From positions 32,006-96,005 of the forward strand of contig NZ_JASITE010000023.1 of NCBI RefSeq assembly GCF_030767025.1: DNA of 64,000 nt, written 5' to 3'. Below the pieces are notes generated by a model. That model did no database searches. It was not told the DNA's origin and worked only from the letters and a program-made list of their open reading frames with translations. The stretch is from Nocardia sp. CC227C (GTDB lineage Bacteria; Actinomycetota; Actinomycetes; Mycobacteriales; Mycobacteriaceae). Position numbers and translations under genes: made by a program. Below, piece by piece: positions 50,224-57,322 of the stretch (the first letter of the stretch is position 1; each line of letters begins with the position of its first letter).

Positions 50224-50316
50224 AAACTCCGACCCTATTGGGGGAGGTGCGCACCGCGCTACCCGAACACCCCCAGAGTTGCCGACCCGAATGTGGAGAT
50301 TCCGCCAGTAACGAGA

Positions 50317-51093
50317 TCAGGGGCGCCAGGTGATGCGGCCGCCCTGGAAGTCCTGGGCCTTGCCGCCTTCGTAGTCGTACTCGTCGCTGGTGGGGAAGCC
50401 GTAGACGCCGTTCTCCGCGCCCCGGCCGACCCATTGGTCACGAATCGCGCCCCAGACCGGATGCGCCCCGGTGCGCGCGGACCAGTAGATGGCCCCGCCG
50501 GGGAAGAGGTTGTAGCGGCCGTTGTCCTTGCCCGCCGCGGATTCGTCGGTGATGGGGAAGCCCAGCGCACCGCTCTCCCATCCGTAGGCGGCCCACTTGT
50601 CCCGGATCGCGCCGCCGATCTGGTGTGCGCCGGTGCCGACGGACCAGTAGATCGAACCACCCTGGAAGTGGTTGTAGCGACCGGGGTTCACCGGCGTGCC
50701 GTACTCACGGGTGACCGGATAGCCGAGAGTTCCCGTCTCCCACCCGAGGTCGCGCCACTTGTCGCGCACGGCCCCGCCGACCTGATGCGCGCCCGTGGCC
50801 GGATGCCAGTAGATGGAGGAGCCGCGCTGGAACACCTGGAACCGCCCGCCCGCGGCCGCGTCCAGTTCCGGTGTGGTGGGATCGCCGAAGAATCCGCCCC
50901 CGCCCGCCCGGTCGTATTCGACCTCGATCGCCCCGCCCACATCGAACGGTCCGATCGGCCGCGCCCCGGCCGCGCCGGGGTCCAGCGCCGCCAGCACGGC
51001 GGCGGCAGCGCCGACGGCCAGCAGACGGCCGGTCGATCGGCGGGTGGGACGGTTGCTCGGACGTCGTGACAGCATCGGACGTCGTGACAGCAC
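50317..51093 (-). CDS. Secreted LGFP-repeat protein
   Basis: A 258-residue exported protein with a signal peptide (RRSTGRLLAVGAAAAVLAALDPGAAGA) and four repeats of about 50 residues: GGFFGDP, GTLGYP, GALGFP and GVYGFP motifs, each followed by a GG(S/A)IYW segment. LGFP domains are found in mycolic-acid bacteria and are thought to anchor proteins in the envelope. Here nothing but repeats is present, so it may be a structural or adhesin-like surface component. GTG 51093 has GGAG 6 bases upstream. Its first six codons are repeated directly after, giving MLSRRP twice, the second with ATG. Confidence 0.9.
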   Translation of the reverse strand: MLSRRPMLSRRPSNRPTRRSTGRLLAVGAAAAVLAALDPGAAGARPIGPFDVGGAIEVEYDRAGGGGFFGDPTTPELDAAAGGRFQVFQRGSSIYWHPATGAHQVGGAVRDKWRDLGWETGTLGYPVTREYGTPVNPGRYNHFQGGSIYWSVGTGAHQIGGAIRDKWAAYGWESGALGFPITDESAAGKDNGRYNLFPGGAIYWSARTGAHPVWGAIRDQWVGRGAENGVYGFPTSDEYDYEGGKAQDFQGGRITWRP

Positions 51094-51190
51094 AGGGCTC
51101 TCCGTTCGCAGGCAAACGATACGACCCTTCATCGGGTCGGCCGCACCGTCCATTAGCCAGAGTGTTGCCCACTTCACAGGCCGGACGCTG

Positions 51191-51658
51191 TCAGTCGCGC
51201 GGTTCGAGCACCACCACCGCGGTCTCGGTGGAGCGGCGCGCGGCGAACGCGTCGAGGTCGCGGTCGATCTCGCGCCACCGGTCCCACAGCCGGGCGCGCT
51301 CGTCACCCGTCGCCGCACGCCCGCGCACCGCGCGGGTGCCGCTCTTCAGCACGGCGGTGGCCTCGGGGTGCGCCCGCAGATTGAGCCACCACGCCGGTTC
51401 GCCCTCACCCCATCCGTTCATGGCGAGCGTGACCAGATTCGGCCCGTCCTCGAAATAGCCGAGCAGAACGCTGCGCTCATGCCCGGTGCGCCGCCCGATC
51501 GTGGTGAGCCGCAGGGTGCCCCAGTGCTCGCTGTCCTTGGGCGGCCACAGGCCGAACCGCCCGCCGCTGACGCGATAGATGGCCCGGTGGGCGTGCCAGG
51601 CCAGGCGGATGAACCAGCGCGGCGGCAGCCACGGCCGACGTCCGGATGCGGGCGACAT
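51191..51658 (-). CDS. Deazaflavin (F420)-dependent nitroreductase-family protein
   Basis: A 155-residue protein of the Ddn/FDOR split-barrel family. The segments TLRLTTIGRRTGHERSVLLGYFEDG and NLVTLAMNGWGEGEPAWWLNLRAHPEATAVL are family-typical and form the F420-binding groove. Members reduce quinones, nitro compounds or other electrophiles with F420H2. ATG 51658 is preceded by GGAGTGGAG. It stands between msrA and the LGFP gene on the same strand, each separated by about 100 bases. Confidence 0.88.
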   Translation of the reverse strand: MSPASGRRPWLPPRWFIRLAWHAHRAIYRVSGGRFGLWPPKDSEHWGTLRLTTIGRRTGHERSVLLGYFEDGPNLVTLAMNGWGEGEPAWWLNLRAHPEATAVLKSGTRAVRGRAATGDERARLWDRWREIDRDLDAFAARRSTETAVVVLEPRD

Positions 51659-51770
51659 GACGACTCCACTCCCTCGGCCGGAGCGCACCCCGGCGAATTG
51701 CGCTGTCCCTCATGGGGACCGTCCTGCACAGGATCGGCGTCGCGCCGGGGCTTGTCCAGCCCGGCGGAGC

Positions 51771-51789
51771 CCGTCGCACCGGGCGACGG
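51771..51789 (-). terminator. Short hairpin after msrA
   Basis: CCGTCGC (51771-51777) pairs with GCGACGG (51783-51789) around a five-base loop. On the minus strand it starts directly after the msrA stop codon. The absence of a T tract makes termination uncertain. Confidence 0.35.
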
Positions 51790-51790
51790 T

Positions 51791-52300
51791 TCAGGCGGTC
51801 TGTCGCTTGGGCAGCTTCCAGTTCGGCCGCGGGTAATGGCAGGTGTAGCCGTCCGGGTAGCGCTCCAGGTAGTCCTGGTGCTCCGGTTCGGCCTCCCAGA
51901 ACTCGCTCGCGGGCGTCACCTCGGTGACCACCTTCCCGGGCCACAGGCCGGAGGCGTCCACATCCGCGATGGTGTCCAGGGCGATGCGCCGCTGCTCGTC
52001 ATCGAGGTAGAAGATGGCCGAGCGGTAGCTGCTGCCGATGTCGTTGCCCTGGCGGTCCTTGGTCGTCGGATCGTGGATCTGGAACAGGAACTCCAGCAGC
52101 GCCCGGTAGTCCGTCCGCGCCGGGTCGTAGACGATCTCCACGGCCTCGGCGTGGCCCGGATGGTTGCGGTAGGTCGGGTGGTCGTTGACTCCGCCGGTGT
52201 AGCCGACCCGGGTGGACAGCACGCCGGGCTGCTTGCGGATGAGGTCCTGCATCCCCCAGAAACAGCCACCGGCCAGAATCGCCTTGCGTGTATCGGTCAC
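51791..52300 (-). CDS. msrA: Peptide-methionine (S)-S-oxide reductase
   Basis: A 169-residue MsrA. The catalytic GGCFWG holds Cys13; VSTRVGYTGG, GHAEAVEIVYDP and the end YLERYPDGYTCHYPRP are conserved. It repairs methionine-S-sulfoxide in oxidised proteins and ligands. GTG 52300 lies 5 bases after AGGAGG; the longer in-frame extension has no ribosome site. It is located a short distance from ahpCD/oxyR and is probably part of the oxidative-damage response, though expressed separately. Confidence 0.95.
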   Translation of the reverse strand: MTDTRKAILAGGCFWGMQDLIRKQPGVLSTRVGYTGGVNDHPTYRNHPGHAEAVEIVYDPARTDYRALLEFLFQIHDPTTKDRQGNDIGSSYRSAIFYLDDEQRRIALDTIADVDASGLWPGKVVTEVTPASEFWEAEPEHQDYLERYPDGYTCHYPRPNWKLPKRQTA

Positions 52301-52434
52301 GCTTCCTCCTTCGTGAACAGGGTCCGTCACCGCTTGTTCGGCCCCCGGTACAACCCGCGGTCCGCCTCGGAAAGTTCCGGTGCGAGCGGACGTCGTACTT
52401 CGGTCACCGATGATCCGATGTGACGGTCCCGGGT

Positions 52435-53127
52435 CTAGACCACCACCGGATGATCGGCGACCGTGCGCCCGCCCAGCCGCACCCACCCGTCGGAGTCCCA
52501 TTCGGTGAACATCTGCGAGCCCCGGCCCTGGGTGATGTTGAGGGAGCGCCGCAGCAGCGCGGTGAGCGCGATGGCCGCGGCGCCGGTGGCCTCGTCCTCG
52601 GCGATACCCATGGCGGGGGCGAACATTCGCGCGCGCAGCGCGCCGCGGTTCTCATCGGTCCAGGTCCATGCGTAGTGCGCGCCGGAGGTGAAGTCGGCGG
52701 GGTCGAGCGATGCCATCTCCTCGGCGCTGCCGAACTGGTGGAATTCGAACTTGGGTGCCCATTCGGCGCGGGCGCGCACCCAGGTGATGCCGTCGGTCCC
52801 GGACACCTCGACCGGTCCGGCGGGTACCTCGATGACCGCGACCGGGGTGCGCTGATCGCTCAGCCACCAGCCGGTGCCCACGGTGGGGTGTCCGGCGAAG
52901 GGCAGTTCCACCGCCGGGGTGTAGATGCGCATGCGGGTGCGGTCGCCGGTCGGCGCGTCCACCACCACGGTTTCGGCGTATCCGGCCCGTGCGGCCAGGG
53001 CCTGGTGGTCGACCCCGACGACGTCGGCGGAGCGGGCGATGCCGAGGCGATTGCCGAAACGTCCCGCTTGGTCGGTGAAGACCCGAACCACTTCGATCTG
53101 GGTGCCATCGCTTTCCGGAACGGTCAT
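52435..53127 (-). CDS. PhzF-family isomerase/epimerase-like protein
   Basis: A 230-residue PhzF/DapF-like fold protein. The N-terminal part has RFGNRLGIA and AGYAETVVVDAP, where the family catalytic glutamate sits (AET); the middle has YTPAVELPFAGHPTVGTG, and the C-terminal domain has EDEATGAAAIAL. Members isomerise small carboxylic acids, and many have unknown substrates. It is shorter than most (about 280), with a compressed N-terminal half. ATG 53127 is chosen because the longer frame continues into the terminator of ahpD. Function beyond the family is not predictable. Confidence 0.85.
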   Translation of the reverse strand: MTVPESDGTQIEVVRVFTDQAGRFGNRLGIARSADVVGVDHQALAARAGYAETVVVDAPTGDRTRMRIYTPAVELPFAGHPTVGTGWWLSDQRTPVAVIEVPAGPVEVSGTDGITWVRARAEWAPKFEFHQFGSAEEMASLDPADFTSGAHYAWTWTDENRGALRARMFAPAMGIAEDEATGAAAIALTALLRRSLNITQGRGSQMFTEWDSDGWVRLGGRTVADHPVVV

Positions 53128-53190
53128 GAATCTCAGGCTACGACGTGATCGGGCCGGCGGGGGGAGATAGGTGGTGAGGGTCTCGCACGG

Positions 53191-53220
53191 AAAAGGCCGC
53201 GCACCGTGCGGTGCGCGGCC
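53191..53220 (-). terminator. Intrinsic terminator of the ahpC-ahpD operon
   Basis: GGCCGCGCACC (53195-53205) and GGTGCGCGGCC (53210-53220) form a perfect 11-bp stem with a 4-base loop. On the minus strand the stem is followed by TTTT (53194-53191), a textbook intrinsic terminator 20 bases after the ahpD stop. Confidence 0.9.
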
Positions 53221-53239
53221 CTTCCGGATATGCCGGTTG

Positions 53240-53779
53240 CTAGACGGTGGCGGTGGCCAGCGCCTCGGTCGACGCCACGGCCTGACCCACGCCCGCGACG
53301 ATCGCGGCAACGCGCAGCGACTCGAAGATCACCTCACGCGACACGCCCGCCTCGCGCAGCGTGTTCTCGTGCGCCTCCAGGCAGTGGGCACAGCCGTTGA
53401 TCGACGACACGGCGAACGACCACAGTTCGAAGTCGGCCTTGTCGACTCCAGGGTTGCCGATGATCTGCATGCGCAGACCCGCGCGCAGGTCGTCGTAGCG
53501 ACCGCCCAGGAAAGCCTTGCCCCGGTAGAACACATTGTTCATACCCATGATGGAGGCGGCCCCGAGCGCCGCGTTGTACGCCTCGGCCGACAGCGTGTCC
53601 GCGGCCTCCTCGGCGATCTCACGCAGCGTGGTGGCCGACCGGGTGGCGGCGGCCGACGCCAGCAGGGTGCCCCACAGCTGCTGCTCGTTCAGCACGGTGG
53701 TGCGTGCGATCGAGGACAGGTTGAGCTTGAGGTCCTTGGCGTACTCGGGCAGGGAGTTCTTCAGGTTCTCGATGGTCAC
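53240..53779 (-). CDS. ahpD: Alkyl hydroperoxidase AhpD
   Basis: A 179-residue all-helical peroxidase, same length and residue numbering as M. tuberculosis AhpD. The catalytic set is Glu118, Cys130, Cys133 and His137 (SSINGCAHCLEAHE). It reduces peroxides and regenerates AhpC using lipoamide-type electrons. It is the downstream gene of an ahpC-ahpD operon (33 bases between), ends at the intrinsic terminator at 53191-53220, and is presumably induced through OxyR encoded on the other strand. Confidence 0.97.
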   Translation of the reverse strand: MTIENLKNSLPEYAKDLKLNLSSIARTTVLNEQQLWGTLLASAAATRSATTLREIAEEAADTLSAEAYNAALGAASIMGMNNVFYRGKAFLGGRYDDLRAGLRMQIIGNPGVDKADFELWSFAVSSINGCAHCLEAHENTLREAGVSREVIFESLRVAAIVAGVGQAVASTEALATATV

Positions 53780-53812
53780 AGCGCGAAATCCTTACTCGGA
53801 CGGCAGGGTTGC

Positions 53813-54400
53813 TCAGACGGAAGCGGTCATGAGCTCGCCCGCCTTGATGGTGGGATCGCCCTTCTTCCAGTTGCAGGCGCACAGCTCGTCGGACTGCAGC
53901 GCGTCGAGCACGCGCAGCACCTCTTCGACATTGCGTCCCACGGAACCCGCGGTGACCGAGACGAACTGCACCTCGTTGTTGGGGTCGATGATGAAGGTGG
54001 CGCGATCGGCGACACCCTCGGCATTGAGCACGCCGGTGGCGGCGGACAGTTCACGCTTGAGGTCCGACAGCATCGGGAAGGGGAGGGTCTTCAGATCCTC
54101 GTGCTGGGCCCGCCACTGGAAGTGCACGAACTCGTTGTCGACGGAGACGCCGAGCACCTGCGCGTCCCGGTCGGCGAACTCCTCGTTCAGCTTGCCGAAG
54201 GCGGCGATCTCGGTGGGGCAGACGAAGGTGAAGTCCTTCGGCCAGAAGAAGACGATGCGCCACTTGCCCGCGTAGTCGTCGCTCGAGACCTGGGTGAAGT
54301 AGTCGTCGGGCTGCTGCGCGTTCACCTGCGACAGGTCGCCGCCGATCACAGCCTTGAGGTTGTAGGCGGGGAACTGGTCGCCGATGGTCAGCAGGGCCAT
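53813..54400 (-). CDS. ahpC: Alkyl hydroperoxide reductase AhpC (2-Cys peroxiredoxin)
   Basis: A 195-residue typical 2-Cys peroxiredoxin. The peroxidatic Cys61 lies in FTFVCPTE; resolving Cys174 and Cys176 (LCACNW) match the three-cysteine mycobacterial AhpC. It detoxifies H2O2, organic peroxides and peroxynitrite. ATG 54400 follows AGAGGAG; a longer frame would read through the promoter. It is divergent from oxyR with a 108-base shared promoter region, the conserved actinobacterial arrangement. Confidence 0.98.
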   Translation of the reverse strand: MALLTIGDQFPAYNLKAVIGGDLSQVNAQQPDDYFTQVSSDDYAGKWRIVFFWPKDFTFVCPTEIAAFGKLNEEFADRDAQVLGVSVDNEFVHFQWRAQHEDLKTLPFPMLSDLKRELSAATGVLNAEGVADRATFIIDPNNEVQFVSVTAGSVGRNVEEVLRVLDALQSDELCACNWKKGDPTIKAGELMTASV

Positions 54401-54499
54401 GCTTGCTCCTCTTTCGTAGTCGGATCGATCGTGTCGTGACTGCCGCGAACGATCTTGCCCAAACCGCTGTGAAAGGTAAAGGTGATCGGTCGCACTACA

Positions 54500-54529
54500 C
54501 TGATAGGCGTGTCTGATCAAACTTATCAG
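54500..54529. promoter_or_regulatory. Inverted repeat over the oxyR start
   Basis: CTGATA (54500-54505) and TATCAG (54524-54529) flank 18 bases containing the palindrome TGATCA and the oxyR start codon. ATAG/CTAT half-sites are typical for OxyR. It is a candidate site for autoregulation and for activating divergent ahpC. Confidence 0.45.
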
Positions 54530-55417
54530 CCGACCCTCTCGCAGCTGCGTGCGTTCGTGGCAATCGCGGAGTATCGCCATTTCGGCACCGCCGCGAACCG
54601 GCTGAGTGTGAGCCAGCCAACGTTATCGCAGGCACTGGCATCACTGGAAAACGGACTGGGGCTCAAGCTCATCGAGCGCAGCACCCGGCGGGTCCTCGTG
54701 ACAACCGCTGGCAAACGCCTGCTGCCGCAAGCCATCGCCACGCTGGAGGCCGCGGACCGGTTCGTGGCCTCGGCGGCCGGGTCCGGCCTCGGCGGCACCC
54801 TGCGTCTGGGCATCATTCCCACCGTCGCGCCCTACGTGCTCCCGACGCTGCTGCCCGAGCTGCGCCGCCAGCTCCCGGCGCTGGTACCGCACGTGATCGA
54901 GGATCAGACCGCGCGGCTGCTGGACGGGCTGCGCTCGGGCGTCCTGGACGTGGCCCTGCTGGCACTGCCCACCGAGGCCACCGGACTGGTCGAGATTCCG
55001 CTGTACACGGAGGAATTCGTGCTGGTGGTGCCGCGCGGGCACACCCTGGCCGGGCGTACCGACCTGGTGCCGGGCGATCTGCACGCGCTGCCGCTGCTGC
55101 TGCTCGACGAGGGGCACTGCCTGCGCGATCAGACCATCGACCTGTGCCGCTCCCACGACGCCCATCCGGGCACCGTCGGCGACACCCGGGCGGCGTCGCT
55201 GGCCACGGTGGTGCAGTGCGTGGCCGGGGACCTCGGGGTGACGCTCATTCCGGAAATGGCGGTATCGGCCGAAACCGAGCGCGGCACACTGGATATCGCG
55301 CGTTTCGCCCCGCCCGCGCCGGGACGCACCATCGGGTTGGCCTTCCGGTCCTCCACCGCGCGCACCGAGGACTACGAGATCCTGGCCGAGGTGATCCGGT
55401 CGCAGCAGCCCCATTGA
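54509..55417 (+). CDS. oxyR: LysR-type peroxide sensor OxyR
   Basis: A 302-residue LysR regulator. The winged helix TLSQLRAFVAIAEYRHFGTAANRLSVSQPTLSQALASLE is very like E. coli OxyR, and the sensing cysteines are conserved: Cys204 in EGHCLRDQ and Cys213, nine residues apart as in E. coli (Cys199/Cys208). Oxidation to a disulfide activates ahpCD. Many M. tuberculosis-complex strains have a broken oxyR; this one is intact. GTG 54509 is used because the domain begins directly. Confidence 0.96.
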   Translation: MSDQTYQPTLSQLRAFVAIAEYRHFGTAANRLSVSQPTLSQALASLENGLGLKLIERSTRRVLVTTAGKRLLPQAIATLEAADRFVASAAGSGLGGTLRLGIIPTVAPYVLPTLLPELRRQLPALVPHVIEDQTARLLDGLRSGVLDVALLALPTEATGLVEIPLYTEEFVLVVPRGHTLAGRTDLVPGDLHALPLLLLDEGHCLRDQTIDLCRSHDAHPGTVGDTRAASLATVVQCVAGDLGVTLIPEMAVSAETERGTLDIARFAPPAPGRTIGLAFRSSTARTEDYEILAEVIRSQQPH

Positions 55418-55475
55418 CCGATCGGTTCGTGCGTTCCGATTGACCCGAAAGATGCCGTCTGGGACTCTCGGGCAC

Positions 55476-56258
55476 GTGCGGATTCATCACCTCGACTGCG
55501 GGACCATGTCCATGGGCATGGTCGACCATTGTCTGCTCATCGAAACCAAGCGTGACGGGCTCGTTCTCGTCGATACCGGATACGGGTTGGACTGCGTGCG
55601 GTACCCCGAGCGGATGATCGGTCCCACCCGGTTCATGCTGGGCGTGAGACTGCGGCAGGAAGCGACCGCCATCCGCCAGATCCAGCGGTTGGGTTACGAC
55701 CCGCGCGATGTGCGGCACATCATTCTGACGCACCTGGATCTCGACCACGCGGGCGGATTGTCGGACTTCCCGGAGGCGACGGTACATGTGCACGGTCCGG
55801 AGTTCCGGGCCGCGACCGCCCGGCGGGCGGCGGGTGAGCGCCTGCGGTACCGGGCCGCGCAGTGGGCGCACGGCCCGAAGTGGATGGTGAACGAGATCGA
55901 GGGCGGGCAGCCGTGGTTCGGCTTCCAGACGGTGCGCGATCTGCCCGGACTGCCGCCGGAGATCCTGGTGGTGCCGCTGCACGGGCACACCCGCGGCCAT
56001 GTGGGCGTGGCCGTCGACTCCGGCCGCGGCTGGCTGCTGCACGCCGGGGACGCGTTCTTCGTGGGCAGTTCCATCGATCCGGTGAAGCCGAATACCCCGC
56101 TGCTGTGGCGGACATACGAGCTGGGATCGATTCTCGGCGGCGCGTATCGCGAGAACCAGCGGCGGCTGCGGGAATTGAAGCGGGACCACGGGCACGAGAT
56201 CACCATTGTGAACTCGCACGATCCGGCGCTGTTCGCGCCATTCGCGAATCAGCGGTGA
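55476..56258 (+). CDS. Metallo-beta-lactamase-fold hydrolase
   Basis: A 260-residue MBL-fold enzyme. The metal motif is THLDLDHAGG (HxDxDH; the first H position filled as in lactonase-type members), with HGHTRGH, LHAGDAFF and a final VNSHD providing further ligands. Proteins of this group hydrolyse thioesters, lactones or phosphodiesters. GTG 55476 begins the family start MRIHHLDCGTMS; an upstream TTG/ATG start (55440/55452) lacks a ribosome site. It is 58 bases after oxyR on the same strand, and 4 bases before the next gene. Confidence 0.85.
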   Translation: MRIHHLDCGTMSMGMVDHCLLIETKRDGLVLVDTGYGLDCVRYPERMIGPTRFMLGVRLRQEATAIRQIQRLGYDPRDVRHIILTHLDLDHAGGLSDFPEATVHVHGPEFRAATARRAAGERLRYRAAQWAHGPKWMVNEIEGGQPWFGFQTVRDLPGLPPEILVVPLHGHTRGHVGVAVDSGRGWLLHAGDAFFVGSSIDPVKPNTPLLWRTYELGSILGGAYRENQRRLRELKRDHGHEITIVNSHDPALFAPFANQR

Positions 56259-56262
56259 ATCC

Positions 56263-56736
56263 GTGAGCGCGTCCCGGGTCCGGCGGCTGCCGGTGCCGAG
56301 CGATCCGCTGTTCGTCTACGGCACCCTGACATTTCCGGAGGTACTGGTCGAATTGCTGGGCCGCGCACCCCGGCTCGACCCGGCGCGGGTGTCGGGGCGG
56401 CGCGCGGCGGAGCTGCCCGGACGGGTGTATCCGGGACTCGTCACCGCCGCCGGGGCGGTGACCCGCGGCGCGGTGCTGCGCGGACTCACCGCCGCCGAGT
56501 GGCGGGTGCTGGACGCCTTCGAGGACGACGAATACGAACTGCGGCCGGTCTTCGTGCACACGGGCGGGTCCGCACACGCCGCGTGGACCTATGTGTGGAC
56601 GGCCGAGGTACTGGCGTCGGACTGGTCGGCCACCGCGTTCGCCACCGACCACCTGCCGTACTACGCGGGCCGCTGCGCGCATGGCGGCACCGACCGGCGC
56701 ACTGCGGGTCCTGCTCGGCGAGACCGGATGGCGTAG
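56263..56736 (+). CDS. Gamma-glutamylcyclotransferase-like (AIG2) protein
   Basis: A 157-residue protein with the GGCT fold: the substrate-loop motif FVYGTL (17-22), a central RVYPGLV strand, and the presumed catalytic glutamate in LDAFEDDEYE (Glu87). Members release 5-oxoproline from gamma-glutamylamines or have unknown cyclotransferase substrates. The last about 20 residues (GGTDRRTAGPARRDRMA) are basic and unrelated to the fold. GTG 56263 begins 4 bases after the MBL gene, so they are co-translated. It converges on the rpiB-like gene. Confidence 0.85.
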   Translation: MSASRVRRLPVPSDPLFVYGTLTFPEVLVELLGRAPRLDPARVSGRRAAELPGRVYPGLVTAAGAVTRGAVLRGLTAAEWRVLDAFEDDEYELRPVFVHTGGSAHAAWTYVWTAEVLASDWSATAFATDHLPYYAGRCAHGGTDRRTAGPARRDRMA

Positions 56737-56791
56737 GACGCGATCCGGCGGTGGACCGTGGTCGCACGGGGGTCTCGCCGCCGACGGCCGG

Positions 56792-57229
56792 TCACTCGAT
56801 GGCGTCCACGTGAGCGATATTGGCCCGGTCGCCGGGGTCGGCGCTGGCCGCCCCGGCGAACCAGGCGTCCAGGATCTCGTCGAGCTGCGCCCGCGAGGTC
56901 AGCCGCAGGCTCAATGCCAGCACATTCGCGTCGTTCCACTTGCGCGCCCCGTCGGCGGAGTAGGCGTCCACACACAGCGCCGCCCGCACCCCCGCCACCT
57001 TGTTCGCGGCGATCGAGGCCCCGGTGCCGGTCCAACAGCAGACCACGCCCTGCTCCGCGCGCCCCTCGGCCACATCCCGCGCCGCGGCCTCGCTGGCCCA
57101 CGCCCAGTCGTCGCGCTCCTCGGGCGCCAGCGCGCCGTGCGCGATCACCTCGTGCCCGCGCCGCCGCAACTCCTCGACCACCGCCGCGGCCACCCCGGCA
57201 TTCTCATCCGCCGCCACCGAAATCCGCAT
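56792..57229 (-). CDS. RpiB/LacA-B-family sugar-phosphate isomerase (variant)
   Basis: A 145-residue protein of the RpiB family. The C-terminal half is typical (CCWTGTGASIAANKVAGVRAALCVDAYSA, then NVLALSLR), with the conserved cysteine of the active site. The N-terminal signature, usually SDHAG, reads ADENAG here, so one conserved histidine is replaced. It should interconvert aldose and ketose phosphates, either ribose-5-phosphate/ribulose-5-phosphate or a hexose or deoxy analogue. It is monocistronic, convergent with the GGCT gene. Confidence 0.85.
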   Translation of the reverse strand: MRISVAADENAGVAAAVVEELRRRGHEVIAHGALAPEERDDWAWASEAAARDVAEGRAEQGVVCCWTGTGASIAANKVAGVRAALCVDAYSADGARKWNDANVLALSLRLTSRAQLDEILDAWFAGAASADPGDRANIAHVDAIE

Positions 57230-57322
57230 CGCAGTCCCTCCGCCCGATCACGCCGACGCCTGACATTCTGCCCGAATCACGTACGGTTCCGATCCGCTCG
57301 GCGGCGGTCGTCGGCCACGCCG

